From: Parietaria judaica
Lineage: Eukaryota; Streptophyta; Magnoliopsida; Rosales; Urticaceae
Assembly: GCA_954871525.1 (NCBI GenBank)
Contig: OX940864.1
Span: 24,484,001 to 24,548,000, forward strand
Direction of reading: 5' to 3'
Length of the DNA: 64,000 bases
In this document: piece by piece, positions 9,807-20,405 of the stretch
Numbering within the stretch: position 1 is the stretch's first letter
Layout: each line of letters starts with the position of its first letter
Notes under the pieces: model-generated
The model's input: the letters and a program-made list of their open reading frames with translations, nothing else
Told to the model about the DNA's origin: nothing
The model's database searches: none
Program-made: the position numbers and the translations under genes

Positions 9807-10265
9807 TAGGGGTGAAACCGGAACCGGGAACCGGGAAATTAGTTTTTTTTTTCGTCCCTGTTCCGAAAAATTTGGATTTTTTTTTTGTAACGGTTCTGTT
9901 TCGGGTAACGGTTTCCGATTCAGAAATTTCCCAGTTCTTATTCTGGTGACGGTTCTAAAAGTGTTTGACTTAAAAATGACATGTAGTTTTTGAAAAATTA
10001 TTAATTAAAAATTACATGTAGTATAAAAAATGACAATTAAAATACATATTACACTAAAAATGACATACTAAAACTTAAAAATGACATGTAGTTTAAAATC
10101 AGAACCGGTATTAAAAATCGGAAAATATTTTTTAGGTACCGGGAACCGGGAAGTACCGGTTCTCGGTTTTAAGCTAAATTTCCTGGATTTTTTTTTAAAA
10201 TCAGTCCAAGTCCGGTACCAGAACCGGGACAAAACCGAGAAACGGTTACAAAATTTCCACCCTTA
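9807..10265. mobile_element. hAT-type MITE (459 bp)
   Basis: The ends form inverted repeats: TAGGGGTGAAACCGGAACC on the left, and TAAGGGTGGAAATTTTG read inward from the right. GGTACCGGGAACCGGG-type motifs recur in the subterminal parts. The flanks CTTCGCCC (9799-9806) and CTTCGCGT (10266-10273) match at 6 of 8 bases, fitting an aged 8-bp hAT duplication. It is non-coding. Confidence 0.68.
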
Positions 10266-10599
10266 CTTCGCGTCTATACGTACAGCAAGTAAGAGTAGAA
10301 TAAGGCAATAGGCCTTGTCATGGTATCTTATCTTATCTTCTGCCAAATTATGTTCTCTTTAACTCCTTGCCGATAAGATAATTATCACCGTGTGTGTATA
10401 TATAATTATATATATATAATGCCACATTATCAAAATAGCTATTTGACAAAAAGAATACAAAGGATGGCTATATTGTTAAAGAAACGTTTGTATTTGGCTA
10501 TTAAGAGCGATTTCTCTCTCTCTCTATATATATATATATATAGTATATTAGAAACCACACGTTCAATATTTTGTCTTCGTTATATTTTCTAGTTATTAA
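10266..10599. other. AT-rich spacer between MITEs
   Basis: No gene is seen. There are several (TA)n runs and one short (CT)n tract near 10513. Confidence 0.6.
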
Positions 10600-11341
10600 G
10601 GTGGCGTTTGGTTAACTAGTTTGGGAAACCAGTTTTGCAATTTGGTTTGGGAAACCAGTCTCAAAGTTTAGTCTACCAAACCAGTTCGGGAGTTTAATTT
10701 TTGAAACACTGTTTGGTTAGTCTTTTGTTAATCTGTGGTTGAATTTAAATGAAAAAATGCAATAAAACACAATTTATGTTACTAAAAAGAAAGTATGTTT
10801 TATTTGAAAGTAATGTATATAAATATTATGTCTAAAATATATTTTTCATAATACAAAAATTATTCATATTTCATGACTCTAATTACATATGTTTAAATAA
10901 TGTAATATAAAGTAGTAAATATTCCGTTTCAAGAGTTTATATCATTGTAATTAAGTTAATATTTAATAATATACACAATTTAAGTATATTTGTTAATATG
11001 ATAGTAATCTCATTAAAATTTATAATTATACATAAAAATGATTTAAATAATTTATCATATAAGTTAATTTCATAGTTAATATCTTATTATAAATAATATA
11101 ATAATATTATAGAATGATAAAATATTATTGTTTTTTATTTTGTACGATTGAGTTGAAGACCAAAGGCAGAAAAAAACTTCAAGTCATTTTTTGTATTTCT
11201 TCATTAAAATTTCAGTGATCTGCGAGACCGGTCTTAGAAAACAGAGACAACTGGCAACCAAACGTGGTCTGCGAAACCAATATGACACTGTTTGAAACCA
11301 AAATCAGAAACTGGTCTCGGAGACCATAGCCAAACGCTACC
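10600..11341. mobile_element. Tourist-like (PIF/Harbinger) MITE (742 bp)
   Basis: The terminal inverted repeats are GGTGGCGTTTGG and CCAAACGCTACC, flanked by TAA on both sides (10597-10599 and 11342-11344), the 3-bp duplication typical of this superfamily. Subterminal GAAACCAGTCTC / GAGACCGGTC motifs are also inverted. The interior is AT-rich and non-coding. Confidence 0.7.
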
Positions 11342-11369
11342 TAAGTTTTTCTCTTCTTTATAATATAAA

Positions 11370-12266
11370 AGGGAAAATTACGGTAAAAATACCGAACTTT
11401 TGGTAAACCTGCCTCCCGTGTACCCAACCTTTAAAACTGGTAGCAAAAATACCCAACGTGCGTTGACCGTGAATTTGTCATGAAAACGTTATTTTTTCCG
11501 TTAACATCCGCCATGTGACTGTTAGCGGCAAAAATACCCAACTTTTTTTTTTTTTTAAATTAATTTTAATTTTTTTAATTTATATTGTTTTTCTTTACTT
11601 GATTAGTGATAATTACTTGAATTCCAAATACATGGAATAACACAAAAGTTAGTCAAAACATCAATTGATTTCTTAATGTACAAATAAGCTACATTTGTTG
11701 ATAAAAAATTTATTATTATGAGAAATTTTTAACATAATGTTACAGGTTTTTTGAACTACCCGTATCCGGATCCGGTTTTCCGGGTATCCGAAAATCACTA
11801 CCCGTATCGGGATCCGGAAATCCGGATATCTAGAAATCTAGATACCCGAAAATCCTTATACTTATTTTCAAAACCCTGTTCAATTACTTAAAATACCCGT
11901 AACATTATGTTTAAAATTTCTCATAATAATAAGATGTTTCTCAACAAATGTAGCTTATACAAACACATTAAGAAATCAATTGATGTTTTGACTAACTGTT
12001 GTGTTATTCCATGTATTTGGAATTCAAGTAATTATCACTAATCAAGTAAAGAAAAATATAAATTAAAAAATTAGAAAATTAATTTAAAAAAAAAGTTGGG
12101 TATTTTTGCCGCTAACGCCACATGGCGGATGTTAACGGAAAAAATAAATTTTCCATGCCAAAGCCACGGTCAACGCACGCTGGGTATTTTTGCCGCCAGT
12201 TTTAAAAATTGGGTACACGGGAGGCAGGTTGACAAAAAATTAGGTATGTTTGCTTATATTTTCCCT
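11370..12266. mobile_element. Foldback MULE-like MITE (897 bp, long inverted arms)
   Basis: The two halves are inverted copies of each other for about 400 bp. The left arm starts AGGGAAAATTACGGTAAAAA and the right arm ends with the inverse. CTGCCTCCCGTGTACCCAA and GTTGACCGTG-type blocks match in reverse. The centre has CCCGTATCCGGATCCGG palindromes. The direct repeat AATATAAA flanks it (11362-11369 and 12267-12274). It would form a near-complete hairpin. Confidence 0.8.
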
Positions 12267-12557
12267 AATATAAATATAAACCGACGAGAGTGAGTAAAAA
12301 TGTAAAATTGGATTACCTCTCTGTCTACCGGCTGGTAGGACGTGTATCTTATTGTACTGGGTTAATATGAGTGCGGTAAATGTTCTCATAATTCTTTTTT
12401 CATATTCTCAATATAGCATCATATGTATATATAGTGGTGAAAGTTCTTGATAACTTTTTCGGAGCAAAAGTTCCTATTATCCTCAATAATATAGCACGAA
12501 AGTTCAAATTACCCAATCTTTTTCTACAGCGAAAATTTTCAATATCATCATCATTTA

Positions 12558-12900
12558 AGGGCGGAGTCAGAACTTTGACTAAGAGGGGGCGAAATTAATA
12601 GACCAATTTTTTTAAAATAAAACGAGACATTAAAACTATTATTATACATTGCATTACAGCTATTTTTTATGAACTTTCGATTTATGAAATAATTCATTAG
12701 AATTCTAATTCACAGCTTGGAGGAGCAACTTTAAAAGTATCAAGATTCCACTACACTGTATTGACATTTAGTTTACAAATGCTATGGTTATTATTTATGT
12801 ATAAAATTACGGTAATATGAATAATTTAAAATAAAAATAACGAGCTCGGACCAAGTGGGGGCGGCCGCCCCCGCTCCGCCCCCTTGCCTCCGGCTCTGTC
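12558..12900. mobile_element. hAT-type MITE (343 bp)
   Basis: The perfect 8-bp duplication ATCATTTA flanks it (12550-12557 and 12901-12908). The left end, AGGGCGGAGTCAGAA, resembles the dTph1-type hAT terminus. The right end holds GGGGGCGGCCGCCCCCGC and CCTCCGGCTCTGTC. It is non-coding. Confidence 0.85.
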
Positions 12901-12908
12901 ATCATTTA

Positions 12909-13315
12909 TTTCCATTAAATTTCTTCCATATATATTGTTGTAAAAAACGTTAAATTGGCATAAGTACCTGATCGTTTTAATTTGTAAATTATCTTACATT
13001 TTAGTAAATTTATTTTGAAAGAACGTAAGAAAATGCACGAGGTAATTAAAAACTTTAGGAACACATGCTGATTTTAACTTTTTTTAGTCACTAATATGAA
13101 TGGAGAATAAACAGCGATGACATTCAATTCAAAGCTTTAAGCACGAAAAATATAATACTTTCACCCTTATTATATAATGATATCGAAAACTTTTGCCGCG
13201 GTAAATAAAAATTAATCTGGCTATAACATGATATAAATACTTTCGCTATTATCCATATTGGGTTTTGTTCTTATTATGCGATTATTGCTTGCACTGTGAC
13301 GACGTGGATATCGTC
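12909..13315. other. Intergenic DNA upstream of the nodulin-like gene
   Basis: AT-rich with no gene seen. It leads into the promoter region described next. Confidence 0.6.
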
Positions 13316-13520
13316 CACGTGTACACCAACAACAACAGCACAGTTCATTTACTGGCACTGCCTAATTAATATCCTCCTACCCTACCCGAAAAATAAATCC
13401 GTTGAGTCACTCAGATCATTCCACGTGTACGCTCGAGCAATCGACGGCTCTACTTCCACACGAAACAGCCACTGGCATTCACACGCGTTGCAACGGTCAC
13501 ACCACACCAGGCTCTATATA
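13316..13520 (+). promoter_or_regulatory. Promoter of the early nodulin-like gene: two G-boxes and a TATA box
   Basis: CACGTG lies at 13316-13321 and 13422-13427, both within CCACGTGTAC context. A TATA box (CTATATAA) lies at about 13514-13521, roughly 100 bp before the ATG. G-boxes of this form bind bZIP/bHLH factors and are often found in ABA- or light-responsive promoters; that response is inferred. The leader contains a (CATA)n run at about 13576-13600. Confidence 0.6.
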
Positions 13521-13618
13521 ACTCGACTCATCAAATCGCCAGGATACACACAAATTATACACAGCCTTTTCACGTATACATACATACATACATACATATA
13601 TATATTGGTCTCGTTGCC

Positions 13619-15623
13619 ATGGAGAAGATTGAGAGGGGTTTAGGGTTTCTTCTGGTTTTTGTGTTGGTGTTTTGTTCTTGTTCAGAATCAGAAGCTTACA
13701 AGTTTCATGTTGGTGGAGGAGATGGCTGGGTTTTGAGCCCTTCTGAGGGTTACACTCAATGGTCTCACAGGAACAGATTTCAAGTCAACGACGTACTCTG
13801 TGAGTGAGAGCCATTTACTTCATATCATATACTAGCTCCACCTACTCTATAATAATATATGTTGAATATTTATAACCTATATATGTTTATAGAGCTAGAA
13901 TTTAAACTTGTATCTTTAAATTTAACCTCTTAATTATATATAGAGGCTGGGAAATCTTTAAGCATTATATTATATTATTAATGTTCTTAATTTAGGAAAC
14001 GATTATCGTGTTATTAGTAGTGTAACAGGGTGTTATTATTTTATCGAGGTTATTAATTATTGAGTACTAATTTAATGAGATTTTACTCTACTCATAACTA
14101 TTATCGTTTTAATTATGAGTTATCGACGGTTTATCGCTTCTTTATTGAAAATCTAAAAAGAAATGTAACAAAAAAAAAAATGACCAATTAAAGTTTCAAA
14201 CTATTATTGTTTATGACATCAAAATATTGAAGAAGAAAAACAGTCTCCTATAGGGAAAGACAATAAAGTTTCTAGTTTTGTGATTATTATAGCTTTGAAA
14301 GTAGTGTTGATGTTGTGTTTGTTATTTTGTGGGGAAGATTTCAAGTACAAGAAAGGAATGGACTCAGTGCTGGAAGTTAACAAGGAAGACTATGAGAGCT
14401 GCAACACCAAAAACCCTATTCTGAAGCTCGACGGCGGCGATTCCGAGTTCACCTTTCCTCGTTCCGGTCCCTTCTTCTTCATCAGCGGCTTTCCCGGAAA
14501 CTGCCAGAAAGGGCAGAAATTGATGGTCGTTGTTCTCGCGGTCAGGCACAACTCTGGCGGCGGTTCTCATACTCCGGGGAACGCTCCGCCGTCGCATTCG
14601 AAGACACCACCGTCGGCACCGGGGACAACTCCAGCTTATACTCCACCGTCACCGCCGCCGGCGACACCTCCAGCTAATGCTCCACCGTCTCATTCGAAGT
14701 CACCACCATCGGCTTCTACTCCGGGGACAACACCGGCTTATACCCCACCGTCACATTCAAAGACGCCACCGTCGGCTACTACTCCGGCAACATCTCCGGC
14801 TAACGCTCCACCGTCAAATTCAAAGACTCCACCATCGGCTTCTACTCCAGCGACATCACCGTCGAATGCTCCACCGTCACATTCGATGACACCACCATCA
14901 GCTTCTTCTCCGGGAGCAACTCCGGGCAATTCTCCACCGTCGGCTTCTTCTCCGGCGAATGCTCCCTCTTCTCATTCGAACACTCCACCGTCTGGTACTT
15001 CTCCGGCTTCATCTCCAGCGTCTAATACACCACCATCGCACTCTTCACCCGGATCTCCTGGCACAGCCCCGTCGAATTCTCCACCGTCTGGTGCTTCTCC
15101 AGCGTCATCTCCGGCGAGTAATGCACCACCGTCGAACTCTTCGCCAGGTTCTCCAGGGGCAACTCCGGCAAATTCTCCATCATCTCAATCGAACACGCCA
15201 CCGATGGCTTCTTCTCCGGCAGGTTCCCCGGGGACAACGCCGGCAAATACACCACCGTCTGCAACTTCCCCGGCGTCCTCTCCGGCTGGTTCACCGGGGT
15301 CGACTCCGGGATCGAATGCTCCGACATCCCTCACACCATCTAATGCGCCTACCGGTTCCGAGAGTCAAGGCCCGTCTGGTTCCACCAACTCTCCGGCGAC
15401 ATCTCCTTCGGCTCAGACCAGTCCTCCAACGAGTTCTAGCTCTCCAGAAAATTCTCCCTCCGACGGCACCAACTCCCCGCCGGGAGATGCATCATCGCCC
15501 CCGCCGGGGTCCCAGAACCAAGAGACATCGCCACCGTCTTCGAAGTCGGTCGTCGGAACTCCATCAATCTCGCTTGTGGTGTCTTCGGTTACAGTTTTGG
15601 TCACTGCCATCGTATTAGGGTAA
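13619..15623 (+). CDS. Early nodulin-like protein (phytocyanin) with long arabinogalactan-type domain and GPI signal
   Basis: Two exons, 13619-13799 and 14338-15623, joined with GT-AG borders, give 488 aa. The junction codon restores the phytocyanin motif NDVLYFKYKKGMDSV. Residues 1-26 form a signal peptide. Residues 27-130 form the plastocyanin-like domain with the disulfide cysteines C82 and C116. The copper-binding His and Met ligands are absent around FFFISGFPGNC, as in other early nodulin-like proteins, so it should not bind copper. Residues from about 131 to 460 are Pro/Ala/Ser/Thr-rich repeats (NAPPSHSKTPPSA-like), typical arabinogalactan glycosylation modules. The last 25 residues are hydrophobic (ISLVVSSVTVLVTAIVLG), a GPI-anchor signal. 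The protein is expected at the plasma membrane or cell wall. The AGP region, over 300 residues, is long for the family. Confidence 0.92.
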
Positions 15624-17166
15624 ATAAAATTCATGCATTAATGAAGTAAGATCCAATTAAGCCATCGAGATTAAAGATTAATTAAATGGGCAATTAATTT
15701 ATTAATAACGGGATCTATCTAGTATAGTATCTAGGGGTTTTGTCATAAATATTATCAATTCACAATACTGTTTGTGTAGTTAATTGGCTGAACGGAATTC
15801 ATATGTTCATAATACTTTTTATTTTGTTGTTATTATCATGTAATAAGTACATTTTGTGTTATGGAGCTTACTCTTGCTTGGATGTAATTCTTTCTTTCTT
15901 GGTCAAAATCTTATATATGCATTTTATATATATCACGGATCATGGTTCTTTTTGAATTTTTGGCTTAACAAGGACCAAGTAACTAATACAGTTGGGTATA
16001 TTTAAATTTGTATTCTTAAAATGTAAGATTCGAGCATAAAAAATTAAAATCTTCGTGACATTGTACAGTTAAAATAGCAAGAAAAAAATACAAATTTAAA
16101 ATAAAATAAAAGAGAGTTGGAAAACTTGCAAAGCTCGATCGGTCATGAAAGTTTTTTTAGGAAATATTTTGCTGAAAGATTTTTGTGCACTCCATAACCT
16201 TATTGGGCTCAATGCTAAGAAACATGAATGATGCCACAAAAATATATGGAATGCATAAAAATCCCACTTAAAGTCATTTTGCAGAATCGCCATTTTTTTT
16301 AGTCATACTAGAGATGCCCCTTATTGATAATTTGATATATGGAATATTAAATAATAGATATGTGGAATAATTATTAAATTAATGTTATTATTTAAATGCC
16401 CAATTTCTTGTTATTCTGCCTTATAGTTTTAGAGGAATTGTATTGTTTTTATTTTGTATATAGTTTCTTTTGGTGTTATAACTCACCTTAACCAAAGAGC
16501 ATCTGTTTTGTTTTTGTTTTTTAAATTAAATTACTTTTATTTGACTCATGAATCATGATATACTTTGATTACCACATATACAATATATATTGAATCTATA
16601 CTATATTTATGGAAGCATAACATGTATTGACTCGTGATTAAGGACGACATATACCTAACACGGCGTGTACATATGTTAACACCGACATTTAATTCGCATT
16701 TAAAAGATCTCACAAAAAAATAAATACCATCTTTGTCGACTATTGACAACAAACAAGTTGGGTGTCTGATATATAATATGAATTATGCAATATTTGATAG
16801 CTCGGTATGTTGACCTAACACGCACGTGACAAGTGTATAGTAATGTCCTGATGTCTTGTGTAAACTGTAATCAATATCATAGAGAAGCCACATCATCACA
16901 ACTATTAGAGAAAAATAAGATAGAGTTGATATTTAAATTTGGATATGCTTCACATATTCTCTTGAAAAACTGAAATTAAAAAGAAAAACCTTCTTTGATG
17001 TCCACGTAAGGCATAATATGCAGATATTCGCGGTATTATAAGGGCCTTAATATTCAATAAAAGTTTAAAATGAGGTTACTATACACCGGCTACAAATGTG
17101 AGCTTACGCGATAAATGTGGTTTTTAATTGTGCAAGTTTACATTTCTACATAGCAACACATTTTTT
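15624..17166. other. Intergenic DNA, no gene seen
   Basis: AT-rich sequence downstream of the nodulin-like gene, presumably including its 3' UTR. Short open frames (65-68 codons) match nothing I recognise. Confidence 0.6.
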
Positions 17167-17623
17167 GGAAAATTTGCGGCAAAAATTATCGAACTTATTA
17201 TTATTTTACAAATAAGTCACTAAACTCATATTTTAGCGGAGAAAGTCATCGAATTCATCAATTTCTTACAAATAAACTTATATGTTTATCCCTTTTATTG
17301 CAAATAAATCCTTACAACATTAAATGCTTTTTTTTTTTGCCATGTTACACGCGTCACATCACAACATATACTTAGATGTCATATGTGAGCCTTTCTCGAT
17401 TGTTCTCCCGACCGAGTTCGACTGCTCATATTCATGCGTATTCCGGCGATGAAAGGTACTACGGGCAGAAGCCCGCTGTCGGGAGGAAGGTCAAGTAATG
17501 TGGCGCGTCTAACATTTGTAATAAAACTATGACTATAGTGACTTTCGTCGCGAAAAAATGAATTTAGTGACTTATTTGTAAAAAAAAATTAATGAGTTCA
17601 ATGACTTTCGCCGTAAATTACCC
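17167..17623. mobile_element. Foldback MITE (457 bp)
   Basis: The left end (GGAAAATTTGCGGCAAAAAT) and the right end read inward (GGGTAATTTACGGCGAAAGT) are inverted repeats. They continue into further matching blocks (CGAACTTATTA / TGAACTCATTA, and TACAAATAAGTCACTAAA). The GC-richer centre has CCCGACCGAG / CGGGAGGAAGG motifs. No clear target duplication was found. Confidence 0.65.
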
Positions 17624-19104
17624 ATATATACAAGAAACCGCCGCGTAAAAGAAGCTTTTGTTTGTACTTCGTAGCAAGATATATAGTCTCTTTACGTTTG
17701 GCATTTGTTTTGATTTTTTTTTATCTGCAATTTAGAGTAATTCACTTTACAAATACAAAATAAAAAGTAGCTAATTCTTCTTTAAATTACACGATTTATT
17801 GTCACATTGTGAGACTAAATTAATTTATATGGTGCATACATTTTTTTTTTCCGTGTATAGATAACCTTTTTTTTTTCCTTCCTATTTTAAACAAAAACCG
17901 ACAAATTAAGTCGGTATGTACTAGTTTTGGTTGGACTGTTCACCACAAAAATGCACATGTTTTTCCACTGGAAAAAAAAAAAAAGAGAAAAATCATTTAT
18001 GTATACAGTATGTACACTGATATTAAATCATTTCATAAATGATATATATGAGAACTACATTTTTGTCTTGCGAATATATCGAGAGGACCATGATCACGAG
18101 CTCGTTTTTTTTCTCGGCCCATTTTCATCGAAACGTATTAGCTAGAAAGTTGTCATAAATGTGATTGAACATAGCAAAATACAAAGCAAAGAAAAGGGTA
18201 TATATATAAGCTTCTGATAAAATAAATGAGAAATCTAAGTTGGTTTTTTTTTTTTTTCAATGTTTGAATATAGACAAAGATATACGGGCATTCATGATAA
18301 CCAATTGCACAACGCCACGTCAATGAAAATCGCTATTGAGATATATTGACTTGGCTTTTTCTTTACGTATTTGGATATGTCATTGCCTATTCTTCGTTAA
18401 AATGGATATTTACAGAAAAAGGTAAATCCATCAACCAAGTAAAAGTAACGCTATATTTCACTTTTTAGTTTATTATTATGATCAAATAAAACAGAACGCA
18501 AATACTGTATGTCGTTGCATTATTATATTATGAGTAAATACATTCAAAAGTATATTCAACTACACGAGATTCTATCTACGGCATATTAATTCATAATCTT
18601 ATTTTATCATAATAAAGGTACCAAAAGTTACTTTTTTGTGACATTGTAAGTTTCAAATAGCTTCCATCCGTCAAATGCCACTTGTGAACTTCTTACATGC
18701 TCACATATTCCAAATTCGGGGTTAGCATCATCGACAGAGGAGTTAATGCGAACATATTTCACTTTCCTTCGAATTCAAAGATGCTAGTCCCGAAATCGGA
18801 GTCCCCATGTCGGGGATAAGCATCTTCGACTTCCGTGTTGTTTTAGTAAACAAACCCTAGACGATTTTGTGTAGGATCAGTTTAATCCCGAAGTGGGATT
18901 ACACTGGTGCTATTTAAAACTTATGGTGACACAAAAAGTTACTTTTAGTACTTTTACCACGACGAAATAGGATAAGGAATATGCAGTAGAATTTTGTGTA
19001 CTTCAAGTACATTTGCCTACATTTATCTTTATATTATTTAAATATTTATGCAACAAATTAATATCTCGTATAAAATAATAAAGATATTTAGTATACACAT
19101 ACTA
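17624..19104. other. Intergenic DNA, no gene seen
   Basis: AT-rich with homopolymer runs. No open frame of interest, RNA gene or clear repeat boundary. Confidence 0.6.
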
Positions 19105-20405
19105 GGGTAAACTGCGACTAAAATACCCAAAGTTTAAAAAATTTGTACTTATATACTCAATCTTTTTTTTTGGTGGCTAAAATGCCTAAACTTGCTTATG
19201 TTAGTCGATTTGGTCCCTCCCGTCTATTTTCAATTTTTTCCGATACTCTCTGCCACGTAGACTCGCCAGCCAGGCCACGTCAAATGCTAAAAAATAAGGG
19301 TAAACTGCGGCTAAAATACGCAAAGTTTGATTATAATTTTTTTACTTATATACCCAAAGTTTGAACATTTTTGTACTTATATACACAATTATATGTACTT
19401 AAAACAATTCCACGTATGACTGTATGCAAGGTTTTATTTTTGTTATTTGTTCAGCAAGTTTTTGGATGATTAGAGTTGCAAGAATGAATAAAAAAAACGA
19501 CGCCCGGGAGAGAGAGAGAGAAAGAGAGAGAGCAGAACAAGCATCGCAGAATCATAGACATGTTTAGGCAGTATTTCTTTGACTGAATATCTAAGTATTT
19601 TGGGAAGTTTGGTTTCATATTTTGGTACTCCATAAAGATGTGATAATTTGGGGAGTTTACTTTTGATATTTTGGTACCACTTTGACTGATATTTTGGTAC
19701 TCCACGGAGATGTCATATTTTGGAATATTTTGGTATTTTGTGGCTAAATTATGAAAGTGGTATGGTTTTATATTTGGAATTGAGTGAAGTTTGTTTTTAT
19801 TTTATAAGTTTAAAATCATTTACATCATTTATAATCGAAAATATAAGTTTATTTATGTTTTGATATTATCATTTTTTATTTATCGTTTGTAGTTGTAATT
19901 GTGTTGTTTTAATTGTTGTTAAAATTATGTTGTTCTCAGTTTTTATATGTCATTTTATATATTATTGTCGTTTTTAAATGTTGTGGAAATTGTGTCGTTT
20001 TTAGTTCTGTGTCGTTGTTAACCAGGCGTCATTTTTTTTATTCATTCTTGCAACTCTAATCATCCAAAAACTTGCTGAACAAAGAACAAAAATAAAACCT
20101 TGCATACAGTCATACGTGGAATTGTTTTAAGTACATAAGATTGTATATTATAAGTACAAATTGTTCAAACTTTGGGTATATAAGTAAAAAAAAAATTCAA
20201 ACTTTGGGTATTTTAGCCGCAGTTTACCCTTTTTTTTAGCATTTGACGTGGCTTGGCTGGCGAGTCTACGTGGCAGAGAGTAACAGAAAAAAATTGAAAA
20301 TAGACGTGAGGGACCAAATCGACTAACAAAAGCAAGTTTATGCATTCTAGCCACAAAAAAGAAAAATTAGGTATATAAGTATAATATTTTAGCGGCAGTC
20401 TACCC
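19105..20405. mobile_element. Large foldback element (1.3 kb) with nested copies of its own ends
   Basis: The arms are inverted over several hundred bases. GGGTAAACTGCGACTAAAAT on the left pairs with the sequence ending GCGGCAGTCTACCC. The block with AAAACAATTCCACGTATGAC (about 19399) pairs with its inverse at about 20107-20126. The terminus motif occurs again inside each arm (about 19307 and 20207-20230), as if one copy had inserted into another before the arms were mirrored. The flanks CACATACTA and AACATATTA match at 7 of 9 bases, fitting a MULE-type 9-bp duplication. The centre (19500-20030) is AT-rich and non-coding. Confidence 0.75.

Noticed and set aside
13296..13643. 115-codon ORF upstream of the nodulin-like gene
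   Set aside because: It covers the promoter, TATA box and leader, has no similarity, and overlaps the true start in another frame.
14530..15618. Arg/His-rich ORFs overlapping the nodulin-like gene in other frames
   Set aside because: They are shadows of the Pro/Ser/Thr-rich repeats in the true frame.
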